From Salinispora arenicola (GTDB lineage Bacteria > Actinomycetota > Actinomycetes > Mycobacteriales > Micromonosporaceae): a stretch of 64,000 nt of DNA. The stretch is from assembly GCF_006716065.1 (NCBI RefSeq), contig NZ_VFOL01000001.1:5332001-5396000 (forward strand), read 5' to 3'. Below, piece after piece: positions 35,599 through 43,750 of this stretch. A model generated the notes under the pieces. That model ran no database searches and was not told where the DNA came from. It worked only from the letters and a program-made list of their open reading frames with translations. Both the position numbers and the translations under genes were made by a program. Numbering within the stretch: position 1 is the first letter of the stretch; each line of letters opens with the position of its first letter.

Positions 35599-36081
35599 GT
35601 GACCGCTCGCCCATTGATCGCTCCCGCCACTCCGGCCGACGCCGGGGAAATCCTCACCGTCCAACGCGCCGCGTACCTGGCCGAAGCACAGCGTTACGCC
35701 GACCCGTTCCTGCCGCCGCTCACCGAGACCCTGGACGAGGTACGGACGGCGCTGTCCGGCCCGCAGACAGTACTCACCGCCCGGCTGCGCAACCGGCTGG
35801 TCGGATCGGTCCGGGTCCACGTCGACGGCGACACCGCCTACGTTGGTCGGCTGGCGGTCGCCCCCGACCAGCAGGGTCGGGGTATCGGAGGACGCCTGCT
35901 CCGCGCGGTCGAGACGGTGGCGGGCGCACGGGTGTGCCGGTTCACGTTGTGCACCGGAGCGGACAGCGCGGGGAGCCTACGGCTCTACCAGCGGTACGGC
36001 TACCGGTTGGTGGGCCACGACAGGGATCCGAACGGCGTGCCGCTGGTCCTGTTGGAGAAGACCGTACCGTCGCGCTGCTGA
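35599..36081 (+). CDS. GNAT family N-acetyltransferase
   Basis: A 160-residue GNAT. Motif A reads VGRLAVAPDQQGRGIGGRLLRAVE (Q-x-x-G-x-G), and the C-terminal RLYQRYGYRLVGHDRDPNG is the usual beta6-7 region. GTG 35599 begins TARPLIAPATPADAGEIL, the normal start of the fold; upstream codons in the frame are not gene-like. The 268 bases before it contain no gene. The substrate is unknown. Confidence 0.85.
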   Translation: MTARPLIAPATPADAGEILTVQRAAYLAEAQRYADPFLPPLTETLDEVRTALSGPQTVLTARLRNRLVGSVRVHVDGDTAYVGRLAVAPDQQGRGIGGRLLRAVETVAGARVCRFTLCTGADSAGSLRLYQRYGYRLVGHDRDPNGVPLVLLEKTVPSRC

Positions 36082-36143
36082 TCCGGCGCCCAGCGCCGAC
36101 AGCCGCCGGATCGGCCCGTTGGGCGCCCGGGGTGCGCGTCGCG

Positions 36144-36356
36144 TCAGCCGGCTTCGCGCAGGTCGGCAAGGTCGAGCGGGGTACGCCGGCGCAGCAGCCG
36201 GGCCAGTTCCCCGACCGAGCTGACCTCGCCGAGCACGTTCTTACCCCCGCCGAACCGCTCGGGGTAGCGGTGCACCAGCCGGTAGCAGTAGCGGCCCCGG
36301 ATCAGCTCGACGCTGACCCGCCACCTACCGCAGCACCCGCAGGCCCACTCCGACAC
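36144..36356 (-). CDS. Small cysteine-containing hypothetical protein
   Basis: A 70-residue protein with a CGCCG knuckle near the N-terminus (WACGCCGRWRVSVELI). A conserved-looking body follows (RYCYRLVHRYPERFGGGKNVLGEV, then a helix ELARLLRRRTPLDLADL). G/C-biased third codon positions support coding. It sits between a GNAT and the divergent ligase gene. No function is known to me. Confidence 0.6.
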   Translation of the reverse strand: MSEWACGCCGRWRVSVELIRGRYCYRLVHRYPERFGGGKNVLGEVSSVGELARLLRRRTPLDLADLREAG

Positions 36357-36492
36357 CCTGCGAAACTAGCTCTGACCTGCTGATCTGCGATTCTCCCAGC
36401 GGCGGCGACGGGGGACGACGAGGGACACGAGGCCCAGCCGCCAACGGTGATCCTGCTCACGACTGTTGGCGCCTTCTGGTTGACTGGTCGCC

Positions 36493-37602
36493 GTGAAGCT
36501 GCCGATCAGTCCGCCGGTCGAGCCAATGCTCGCCAAGAGCGTGGCACGGATTCCCACCGCCCCCGGGATGACATACGAGCCGAAGTGGGACGGCTTTCGG
36601 TGCATCGTGTTCCGCGACGGTGACGAGGTCGAGTTGGCCAGCCGGGGCGGCAAGTTGATGACGCGCTACTTCCCCGAGGTGGTCGAGCAGGCCCGCCGAC
36701 AGTTGCCGGAGCGCTGCGCGGTCGACGGGGAGCTGATCGTGATCCGGCGCGACGGGCCCGGCGGGCAGCCCCGGCTTGACTTCGAGCTGCTGGCCCAGCG
36801 CATCCACCCGGCCGCCTCCCGGGTACGCCTGCTGGCCGAGACCACACCCGCGGACTTCGTGGCGTTCGATCTACTCGCCCTCGCCGACGAGTCCTTCCTC
36901 GACCGGCCGTACCCGGACCGACGGTCCCGGCTGGAGGCGGCGTTGGGCGGCGTCGCGCCACCGGTGCACGTCACGCAGGTCACCACCGACCCGGCCACCG
37001 CGCACCGCTGGTTCGACCGGTTCGAGGGTGCGGGGCTGGACGGCCTGATCGCCAAGCCGGCCGACCTGCCGTACGAGCCGGGCAAACGGCTGATGTTCAA
37101 GGTCAAGCACACGCGGACAGCCGATGTCGTGGTGGCGGGTTTCCGCTGGCACAAATCCGGCCCGGTGGTCGGGTCACTCCTGCTCGGCCTCTACGACGAT
37201 GCCGGAGTCCTGCATCATGTAGGGGTGAGCGCGTCGTTCCCGATGGCACGCCGCAAGGAACTGTTGGACGAGTTGGAGCCATACCGGGGTGCCGGTGCCG
37301 ACCATCCCTGGGCGCACGGCGACCATCAACGCGGCCAGCGCATTCCGGGTGGGGTCAGCCGGTGGACCGGCACGAAGAACCTGGAGTGGGAACCGCTGCG
37401 GCCGGAGTTGGTGGTCGAGGTGAGCTACGACGCGATGGAGGGTGACCGGTTCCGGCACACCGCCCAGTTCGTCCGTTGGCGCCCGGACCGCAAGCCCCGA
37501 TCCTGCCGCTACGACCAGCTCGACCGCCCGGTCCGGTTTGATGTGGATCAGGTGCTCCGGGGCGATCCAGCAAGCGTCGGCCCCGCGTCCGGGCCGGAGT
37601 AG
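36493..37602 (+). CDS. ligC: ATP-dependent DNA ligase, LigC type
   Basis: A 369-residue single-polypeptide ligase. The adenylation motif is EPKWDGFR with the nucleophilic Lys31. Motif III (DGEL), VAFDLLAL, motif IV GLDGLIAKP and motif V FKVKHTRTADVVV complete the nucleotidyltransferase domain, and the C-terminal OB fold ends near RHTAQFVRWRPDRKP. LigC-type ligases in actinobacteria act in base-excision or back-up end joining. A LigD-like polymerase domain gene lies 3 kb away on the opposite strand, as LigC and Prim-PolC genes often cluster. Confidence 0.93.
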   Translation: MKLPISPPVEPMLAKSVARIPTAPGMTYEPKWDGFRCIVFRDGDEVELASRGGKLMTRYFPEVVEQARRQLPERCAVDGELIVIRRDGPGGQPRLDFELLAQRIHPAASRVRLLAETTPADFVAFDLLALADESFLDRPYPDRRSRLEAALGGVAPPVHVTQVTTDPATAHRWFDRFEGAGLDGLIAKPADLPYEPGKRLMFKVKHTRTADVVVAGFRWHKSGPVVGSLLLGLYDDAGVLHHVGVSASFPMARRKELLDELEPYRGAGADHPWAHGDHQRGQRIPGGVSRWTGTKNLEWEPLRPELVVEVSYDAMEGDRFRHTAQFVRWRPDRKPRSCRYDQLDRPVRFDVDQVLRGDPASVGPASGPE

Positions 37603-37633
37603 CCGGCCGTCCGATCACGAAAGGGTCCACCCC

Positions 37634-39202
37634 GTGATTCGCACTCGCGCCCGCCGTTTCGCCCCGATCGTGCTGCTGGCCGGCACCTTGCTCGCCGCCG
37701 GCTGCACGCTGCCGGCGCTCGCGCCCCGCACCGAGGCCGAGGGCCCGGCGGCTCCGGGCGCCGCGCCGACCTGGCGGGCATGTCCGGAGGTGGCCAAGGA
37801 GTTGGTCGGGTCCGCCGCGCCGAACATGCGCTACGAGTGCACCCGAATCCAGGTTCCCCGCAACTGGGACGGTGGCACCGGTGCCACCTCCGGCCCGGGC
37901 GTCGGGGAGACGTTCGACATCGCGCTGCTGCGCGCCCGTTCCACGAACCAGAAGGCCCGGATCGGCTCGCTGGTGATCAACCCGGGCGGGCCGGGCGGCT
38001 CTGGCATAGACACCGCTGTCTATCTCTCCTTCCCGGAGACGGTCGGCGGCCTGCCCGCCTCGGTCACGGAACGCTTCGACATCGTCGGCTTCGACCCGCG
38101 CGGGGTGGCCCGCTCGAGCCCGGTGGAGTGCATCTCCAGCGAGAACCTCGACGCCAGCTTCGGCTACGACCCGGATCCGGAGAGCCAGCAGGCGTTCGAC
38201 GGCTTCGTCGCGTTGAATCAGCGGATCGGGCGCGGGTGCGGCGACCGGTACGGTGACCAGCTGTCGCTGTACGGCACCGAGCAGGCCGCCCACGACATGG
38301 ACGCGATCCGGGCCGCGGTGGGCGACGAGAAGTTGACCTACCTGGGTTACTCGTACGGCACCCTGCTCGGCGCCACCTACGCCCAGCTCCACCCGCAGCG
38401 GGTGCGGGCGCTGGTGCTCGACGGGGCGGTCGACCCTCGACTGGATCTGGTCGCCAGCTCGGAGAACCAGGCCAAGGGCTTCGAGCGGGCCTTCGACAAC
38501 TTCGCCCTGTGGTGTTCCACCAACGCCGACCGCTGCCCGATCGCTCCCGCCGCGCGCGATGCGGTCACCTCGGCCATCGACAAGGCGCGGGTCTCCCCCG
38601 CCCGGGGCGACGATGGCCGGGAGGCCACCCCGGGGTGGGTCTTCTACGCGGTGGTCTCCTCGCTCTACACCGAGGCGGGCTGGGAGCAGTTGGCCAGGGC
38701 GATCGGCGAGTTGGAGGGCGGCGACCCGACGGAGGTGTTCCGCCTCGCCGACGCGTACGCGGGTCGGGAGCCGGACGGCTCGTACTCGAACCTGTTCGAC
38801 GCCAACCTCGCGGTGAACTGCGCCGACGAGGAGGAGAGGCCGAGCCGGGAGCAGATCCGGCAGCTCCAGTCGCAGTGGCGTGGGAAGTACCCGCTGTTCG
38901 GCCCGGCGCTCGCGGTCGGCATGCTCAGCTGCACCGAGTGGCCCGGCGGGCGGGACCCGTACCCGACCGGTCGGGCCGACGGGGCGCCGCCGATCCTGGT
39001 GGTCGGCACCACGGGAGACCCGGCGACACCCTACGAACAGACCCCGACGCTGGCCGGGATGCTGGGTGTGGGTCGAGTGCTCACCTGGGACGGTGAGGGG
39101 CACACCGCCTACCCGCAAACGGCCTGTATCACCGCGGCGGTCGACGCGTACCTGATCGACCTGACCGTGCCTCCGGACGGGACACGCTGCCCGCCCCAGT
39201 GA
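37634..39202 (+). CDS. Exported alpha/beta hydrolase, tripeptidyl aminopeptidase-like lipoprotein
   Basis: A 522-residue secreted hydrolase. The N-terminus is a lipoprotein signal peptide with lipobox LAAGC (Cys24). The hydrolase core has GSLVINPGGPGGSG (oxyanion loop), FDIVGFDPRGV, the nucleophile elbow LGYSYGT (Ser240), and near the C-terminus GTTGDPATPY and GEGHTAY supplying Asp and His. This is the layout of the Streptomyces SlpD/E and tripeptidyl aminopeptidase family. GTG 37634 gives the complete signal peptide. It is 31 bases after ligC but functionally unrelated. Confidence 0.9.
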   Translation: MIRTRARRFAPIVLLAGTLLAAGCTLPALAPRTEAEGPAAPGAAPTWRACPEVAKELVGSAAPNMRYECTRIQVPRNWDGGTGATSGPGVGETFDIALLRARSTNQKARIGSLVINPGGPGGSGIDTAVYLSFPETVGGLPASVTERFDIVGFDPRGVARSSPVECISSENLDASFGYDPDPESQQAFDGFVALNQRIGRGCGDRYGDQLSLYGTEQAAHDMDAIRAAVGDEKLTYLGYSYGTLLGATYAQLHPQRVRALVLDGAVDPRLDLVASSENQAKGFERAFDNFALWCSTNADRCPIAPAARDAVTSAIDKARVSPARGDDGREATPGWVFYAVVSSLYTEAGWEQLARAIGELEGGDPTEVFRLADAYAGREPDGSYSNLFDANLAVNCADEEERPSREQIRQLQSQWRGKYPLFGPALAVGMLSCTEWPGGRDPYPTGRADGAPPILVVGTTGDPATPYEQTPTLAGMLGVGRVLTWDGEGHTAYPQTACITAAVDAYLIDLTVPPDGTRCPPQ

Positions 39203-39254
39203 CCTCGGTCGCGACTGATCGCATCGGTCCGGGCCGCTGTGCGATTCTCCCCGA

Positions 39255-39707
39255 ATGAGCGACGTGATCTTCCGGGTGGCGGCCCGGGTCGACCTGCCCG
39301 CCGTACTCGACCTGCTCGCGGACGACGTGCTGGGTCGCTCCCGTGATGTCGGCATGGTCGACGCCCGCTACGAGCGGGCGTTCGCGGACATCACGGCCGA
39401 CCCGCGCAATGACCTCGTCGTCGCCGAGGCCGGGGGCGAGGTGCTGGGCTGCATGCAGCTCACCTACATTCCCGGACTCGGCCGCCACGGCGCCGAACGG
39501 CTGCTCATCGAGTCCGTTCGGGTCCGTTCCGACGTGCGCGGGCAGGGGGTGGGGCGGCAGATGATGGTCTGGGCGGTCGATCAGGCACGGGCGCATGGGT
39601 GTGCGCTGGTCCAGCTGACGACCGACAAGTCTCGGCACGAGGCGCACCGCTTCTATCTGAGCCTCGGCTTCGTCGCCAGCCACGAGGGCATGAAGTTGGC
39701 GCTGTGA
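39255..39707 (+). CDS. GNAT family N-acetyltransferase
   Basis: A 150-residue GNAT. Motif A is VRVRSDVRGQGVGRQMMVWAV, followed by the tail ALVQLTTDKSRHEAHRFYLSLGF that is typical of small amino-acid or drug acetyltransferases of this shape. Its stop lies 4 bases from the convergent polymerase-domain gene. The substrate is unknown. Confidence 0.88.
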   Translation: MSDVIFRVAARVDLPAVLDLLADDVLGRSRDVGMVDARYERAFADITADPRNDLVVAEAGGEVLGCMQLTYIPGLGRHGAERLLIESVRVRSDVRGQGVGRQMMVWAVDQARAHGCALVQLTTDKSRHEAHRFYLSLGFVASHEGMKLAL

Positions 39708-39711
39708 CGGC

Positions 39712-40737
39712 TCAGCGGGGGCGGTCTCGGTCCTTGGACGGCTGCACCCGCTTCGGCTCGCCGGGCATCTTGGGGTGTTCCGGCGGGTAGGGCAGGTCAC
39801 CCTGCCCGTTGGCGGCGTCCCGTTCGGCCCATTCCAGCAGGGGCGTGATGTCCCACGCGGCGTCATCGATGTCGGCGTGCGGGTCGCCGCGCTCGGCCAG
39901 CCGCGCCGGCACGCTGCGCAGGTCGAAGTCATCCGGGTCGACGTCGGCCAGTTCGTCCCAGGCGAGCGGGGTGGAGACGGTGGCGCGGGCGTTGGCCCGC
40001 AGCGAGTACGCACACGCGATCGTCCGGTCCCGGGCCATCTGGTTGTAGTCGACGAAAACCCGGGCGCCGCGCTCCTCCTTCCACCACGCGGTGGTGACCA
40101 GCTCGGGCCGGCGCCGCTCCAACTCCCGGGCCAAGGCGATGGTCGCCCGCCGGACCTCGACGAACGTCCAGTGCGGCCGGATGCGCAGATAGACGTGGAC
40201 GCCCCGGCCACCGGAGGTTTTCGGCCAACCGGGGGCGCCCAGCTCGGTCAGGATCCCGTGCAGCTCGGAGGCGGCTCGCGCCGCGTCGGCGAAGTCGGTG
40301 CCAGGCTGCGGATCAAGGTCGATCCGCAGCTCGTCGGGGCGGTCCGGGTCGGCGGCGCGGACCGGCCACGGGTGAAACACCACGGTGCCCATCTGGGCCG
40401 CCCACGCCACGTGGGCCAGATCGGCCGGGCACAGCTCGGCCGCCGTCCGGCCACTGGGGAAGCTGATCTTCGCCGTGTGCACCCAGGACGGCATCCCCCG
40501 CGCGGGCACCCGCTTCTGGAAGAACGCCTCCCCCTCGATTCCCTCGGGGAAGCGTTGCAGGGTGGTCGGCCGCTGGCCGAGGGCGCGCATGATGCCGGGA
40601 CCGACGGCAAGGTAGTAGTGGAACACGTCGGCCTTGGTGAACCCCCGTTGAGGGAACATCACCCGGTCGGGGCTGCTGAGCCGGACGTGACGCCCGGCGA
40701 CCTCGATCTCCTCAGCTACGGCCTTCGCGCCACCCAT
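39712..40737 (-). CDS. LigD-like polymerase/primase domain protein (Prim-PolC/PolDom)
   Basis: A 341-residue stand-alone archaeo-eukaryotic primase-fold polymerase, homologous to the polymerase domain of LigD. The metal ligands are in RIDLDPQPG (Asp140, Asp142). KTSGGRGVHVYLRI provides the nucleotide-binding His, and VFVDYNQMARDRTIACAYSLR is the third signature. Such proteins fill short gaps with ribonucleotides in end joining or excision repair. The nearby LigC gene (36493-37602) is the probable sealing partner. The C-terminal tail is basic. Confidence 0.92.
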   Translation of the reverse strand: MGGAKAVAEEIEVAGRHVRLSSPDRVMFPQRGFTKADVFHYYLAVGPGIMRALGQRPTTLQRFPEGIEGEAFFQKRVPARGMPSWVHTAKISFPSGRTAAELCPADLAHVAWAAQMGTVVFHPWPVRAADPDRPDELRIDLDPQPGTDFADAARAASELHGILTELGAPGWPKTSGGRGVHVYLRIRPHWTFVEVRRATIALARELERRRPELVTTAWWKEERGARVFVDYNQMARDRTIACAYSLRANARATVSTPLAWDELADVDPDDFDLRSVPARLAERGDPHADIDDAAWDITPLLEWAERDAANGQGDLPYPPEHPKMPGEPKRVQPSKDRDRPR

Positions 40738-40784
40738 TGCGCGACCATATGCGATGACCCCGACATCCGGGGTAGCGTTGGCAG

Positions 40785-41195
40785 GTGAGTCTCGACGACA
40801 GTGAACTGCCCCGTACCGAGGACGAGTGGCGGGTCCGGCTCAGCGCCGAGGAGTTCCGGGTGCTGCGGGGCCACGGCACCGAGGCCCCGTGGACCGGTGA
40901 GTACGTGGACACCAAGACTCCGGGGGTGTACCACTGTCGCGCCTGCGGGCTGGAGCTGTTCCCCAGCGACACGAAGTTCGACTCGCACTGCGGCTGGCCG
41001 AGCTTCGACGACGCCATTCCCGGACGGGTCCGGGAGGTCGAGGACCGCAGTCTGGGCATGGTCCGGACGGAGATCCGCTGCGCCCGCTGCGACAGCCACC
41101 TGGGCCACGTCTTCAAGGGCGAGGGCTTCACCCCGAAGGACACTCGGCACTGCGTGAACTCGGTCGCCATCCGGCTGGAGCCAGACGTCACCTGA
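40785..41195 (+). CDS. msrB: Peptide-methionine (R)-S-oxide reductase
   Basis: A 136-residue MsrB that reduces methionine-R-sulfoxide in proteins. The zinc ligands are in CRAC (Cys51, Cys54) and CARC (Cys99, Cys102). The substrate-binding CGWPSF and GHVFKGEG are present, and the catalytic Cys123 is in RHCVNS. The start is GTG. It is divergent from the polymerase-domain gene and its last 8 bases overlap the convergent DUF305 gene. Confidence 0.95.
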   Translation: MSLDDSELPRTEDEWRVRLSAEEFRVLRGHGTEAPWTGEYVDTKTPGVYHCRACGLELFPSDTKFDSHCGWPSFDDAIPGRVREVEDRSLGMVRTEIRCARCDSHLGHVFKGEGFTPKDTRHCVNSVAIRLEPDVT

Positions 41196-41826
41196 CGGCT
41201 CCGGCCGCCAGCAGCTCCGCCTGGGCGGTCCGGGAGCGGGCGACCCGGTCGGCGAGGGCGCGGACGGGTGCGCTGCCGCCGACGGCCCGGTGCGCCCGGG
41301 CGAGGTCCGCCGCGGCGCGCTGGTGCTCGACCAGCACCGTCCGGAGGACCCGATCGACGTCGGCAGGGGCCGCCTCGCGCAGCCGGGCCAGGTCGGCGGC
41401 GTCGGCGTGTCCGTGGTGGTCGTGCCCACCGCTCGTCGGCCGCCCGGCGGCCCGCAGCCAGGTACGGGCCGTCCGCAGCTCGTCGGCCTCGGTCGCCGCG
41501 ACCGCGGCGGCCAGGGTCCGGAGTTCGGGGTCGACCAGGCGTCCCTCGCTCAGGTGCACGATCTCCAGCGTCCGCTGGTTGTGCGCGACCAGCGCGGTGA
41601 GGAACGGCACGTCGACGCCGAGCAGGACGGTGGGGGCGGCCCCGGGAGGCCCGGACGACGCCGTGCGGACGGCACCGGGAGGCCCGGACGACGCCGTGTG
41701 GGCCACGCCGGCGCCCGGACCGCCGGTCGGTCCTCCGGAGCAGGCGCCGGCCAGCAGCGACGCGACCAGCAGGGCGCCGAGCCGCCGGACCGGGCGTTCG
41801 CCAGGCCTGCGGGTCGGGTGCGGCAC
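41188..41826 (-). CDS. DUF305-like lipoprotein
   Basis: A 212-residue exported protein. Residues 1-30 are a signal peptide with lipobox LAGACS. The core (FLTALVAHNQRTLEIVHLSEG, then a helix with GHDHHGHAD, then VEHQRAAADLARAH) follows the four-helix DUF305 pattern. The first motif has HN where DUF305 proteins usually have HH, so the metal-site signature is degenerate. An HDHHGH cluster could bind metal. GTG 41826 is the best start. It follows the LPMO gene by 29 bases, so LPMO copper supply is a tempting but unproven link. Confidence 0.7.
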   Translation of the reverse strand: MPHPTRRPGERPVRRLGALLVASLLAGACSGGPTGGPGAGVAHTASSGPPGAVRTASSGPPGAAPTVLLGVDVPFLTALVAHNQRTLEIVHLSEGRLVDPELRTLAAAVAATEADELRTARTWLRAAGRPTSGGHDHHGHADAADLARLREAAPADVDRVLRTVLVEHQRAAADLARAHRAVGGSAPVRALADRVARSRTAQAELLAAGAVR

Positions 41827-41855
41827 GCTCCGGGTGCGAACCGCACCCGGATCGG

Positions 41856-42590
41856 TCAGACCTGTGTCCACAGTGCCGGGGTGTGGGGCGGTTCCCAGCC
41901 GGGAAGCGCGGTGTGTGCCTGCCGACAGCGGTACGTCGCGCCGCCGTAGGTCACCTGGTCGCCGACCTGGTAGCTGCGACCCGCCGCCCAGCTGCCACCC
42001 GGGGAGGGCGGCGGCGTGGTCGGTGTGCCGGTCGGGCTCGGGCTCGGGCTGGTCGACGGGGTCGGCGTGGGGCCGGGACCGGCACCTACCTGAAGGTCCA
42101 CGCAGGAGTAGAAGGCGTTGGCGGTGTCGGCGATGTTCCACACCGCGAAGATTTTCTGCCGACCGGAGTGGCCGCCGAGGTCGACGGTGTGCGTCACGGT
42201 GGAACCCGGCTGCTGGCCGCCACCGTCGAATACCGCGATTCGGGTGTCGCCGATGAAGTACTCCCAGTCGCGGGTGGCGTGTCGGGCGGTGTTGGTCCAG
42301 GTGAACGTGACGGTGCCACCGACGCTGGTGGCCGGCCATCCCCAGTTGTCGTCGTTCAGGACGGCGAAGCGGGCGTTTCCCCCGTGGCAGCTGCGTAGCC
42401 CCTTCGGGCCCTCGACGCTCTGCGGTTCCCAGGTGATCTGGCCGCAGTCGGGTACCCGGTGTTGGGCGCAGAGCGCCTGACGGCTGGGTGGACCGGACAC
42501 GTACCCGTGTGCCTGGGCCGGCCCGGCGACAGCCAGCGCGGAACCGACGGCGCCCGCCATGACCAGCGGGAGGGTGATTCTTCGACGCAT
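41856..42590 (-). CDS. AA10 lytic polysaccharide monooxygenase with CBM5/12
   Basis: A 244-residue secreted copper enzyme that oxidatively cleaves chitin or cellulose. The signal peptide ends AQA, making His28 (HGYVSGPPSRQALC) the mature N-terminus and first copper ligand; HATRDWEYF supplies the second His. A Pro/Ser/Thr linker then joins a C-terminal carbohydrate-binding module (WAAGRSYQVGDQVTYGGATYRCRQAHTALPGWEP, family 5/12). ATG 42590 has GGAGGAG upstream. The CBM type suggests chitin; the CebR locus shows the organism also uses cello-oligosaccharides. A large dyad lies 57 bases upstream. Confidence 0.93.
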   Translation of the reverse strand: MRRRITLPLVMAGAVGSALAVAGPAQAHGYVSGPPSRQALCAQHRVPDCGQITWEPQSVEGPKGLRSCHGGNARFAVLNDDNWGWPATSVGGTVTFTWTNTARHATRDWEYFIGDTRIAVFDGGGQQPGSTVTHTVDLGGHSGRQKIFAVWNIADTANAFYSCVDLQVGAGPGPTPTPSTSPSPSPTGTPTTPPPSPGGSWAAGRSYQVGDQVTYGGATYRCRQAHTALPGWEPPHTPALWTQV

Positions 42591-42646
42591 GGCGGCATCT
42601 CCTCCACGGATGAGGTTGTGACGATGCCACCACGATAAATTAAACA

Positions 42647-42674
42647 TTGTTAACAGTAAATCCTGTTAACAATT
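42647..42674. promoter_or_regulatory. 28-bp dyad upstream of the LPMO gene
   Basis: ATTGTTAACAG (42647-42657) and its exact reverse complement CTGTTAACAAT (42664-42674) are separated by 6 bases. The surrounding 60 bases are AT-rich and must include the promoter of the LPMO gene. Two GTTAAC cores 17 bases apart suggest a dimeric repressor or activator site. It is not a CebR box. Confidence 0.75.
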
Positions 42675-42808
42675 ACTGCCAACCAGTACTAATCGCCGAC
42701 ACGCCGGGGCGACGCGCGACGACCCCACCCAGTTCACCGATTCCGGTTGCCGACCCGTAGTCGATGTTCAACGCTTGCCTTAGACATCCATATTTGGGGG
42801 GTTTTGTC

Positions 42809-43078
42809 ATGGCAACCTGCGAGGTCTGCGGAAACGACTACTGGATGACGTTCGAGGTCCGCACGGTCAGCGGTGACGTGCACACCTTCGACAGCTTCGA
42901 GTGTGCCGCGCACAAACTGGCTCCGGTCTGCGAACACTGCCAGGTCAAGATCGTGGGCCACGGAGTCGAGGTCTCCGGCCGCTTCTACTGCTGCGCCCAC
43001 TGCGCCCGAAGCGCGCAGGGGACCGAGGGCGCCCAGATTCGCGACGCGGTGGGCGCCCGGCCAGCCCTGAGGGGGTAG
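42809..43078 (+). CDS. Small zinc-ribbon protein
   Basis: An 89-residue protein with three CxxC knuckles: CEVCGNDY at the start, CEHC in the middle and CCAHC later, plus SFECAAHK. Eight cysteines and paired histidines indicate one or two structural zinc sites, or metal storage. ATG 42809 follows GGGGGG; an in-frame ATG at 42764 lacks a ribosome binding site. Similar proteins are widespread in actinobacteria, sometimes labelled metallothionein-like. No function is established here. Confidence 0.75.
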   Translation: MATCEVCGNDYWMTFEVRTVSGDVHTFDSFECAAHKLAPVCEHCQVKIVGHGVEVSGRFYCCAHCARSAQGTEGAQIRDAVGARPALRG

Positions 43079-43173
43079 GGCGGCAGGGCCTGGCCGGCCG
43101 TGGTGGTCGTCGGCCACTCGCCGTTAGCGAGCGGTAAGGACACACCGCGGCGTACCGCGACTACCATCCGGGC

Positions 43174-43749
43174 ATGCCCACCACCACCCGGTCAATCCCG
43201 ATCGCACTGACCATCGTCCTGGCACTGACCGCCTGCGGTGGCTCTGGGGACGAATCCGCGAGTGCCGACCCCACCACGGCCCCGACGACCGCGAGCGCGC
43301 CCACAGCCCCGGCCGAGAGCCCGACCAGCGGGTCCGCACCCGCGGTGCCGCAGACCCTCGACTTCACCGCCCGCACCATCGACGGTGAGACGTTCACCGG
43401 GGCCAGCCTCGTCGGCAAGCCAGCCGTGCTCTGGTTCTGGGCCGCCTGGTGCACCCGGTGTCGGGGCGCGGCCGAGTCGGTGGCGGCCGTGCAGCGGGAC
43501 AACGCCGCCCGGGTGAACCTGGTCGGGGTGGCCGGGCTCGGCAGCGGCGACGAGGCGATGCGCCGATTCGCCCAGGACACCGGCATCCAGGACTTCCCGC
43601 ACCTGGCCGACGACGCGGGCGAGGTGTGGCGGCGATTCGACGTCGTCTCCCAGGAACACTACGTATTGCTGGACTCCGCCGGCGACGTCGTCCACAACGG
43701 GCCCCTGTCCCAGACCGACCTACGCCGGCGGGTCGCGGAGCTGACCTGA
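43174..43749 (+). CDS. TlpA/ResA-like thioredoxin-fold lipoprotein
   Basis: A 191-residue extracytoplasmic thiol-disulfide protein. The signal peptide has lipobox LTAC (Cys21), followed by a Thr/Pro/Ser-rich linker. The thioredoxin domain carries the active site WCTRC (Cys93, Cys96) and the cis-Pro region FPHLADDAGEVWRRFDV. The next gene, 1 base after its stop, encodes CcdA, which would supply reducing electrons from the cytoplasm. The pair likely reduces exported protein thiols, for example in cytochrome maturation. Confidence 0.9.
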   Translation: MPTTTRSIPIALTIVLALTACGGSGDESASADPTTAPTTASAPTAPAESPTSGSAPAVPQTLDFTARTIDGETFTGASLVGKPAVLWFWAAWCTRCRGAAESVAAVQRDNAARVNLVGVAGLGSGDEAMRRFAQDTGIQDFPHLADDAGEVWRRFDVVSQEHYVLLDSAGDVVHNGPLSQTDLRRRVAELT

Positions 43750-43750
43750 G

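Noticed and set aside
36357..36492. Small frames in the ligase upstream region
   Set aside because: No coding bias or start signals; this is the divergent promoter region.
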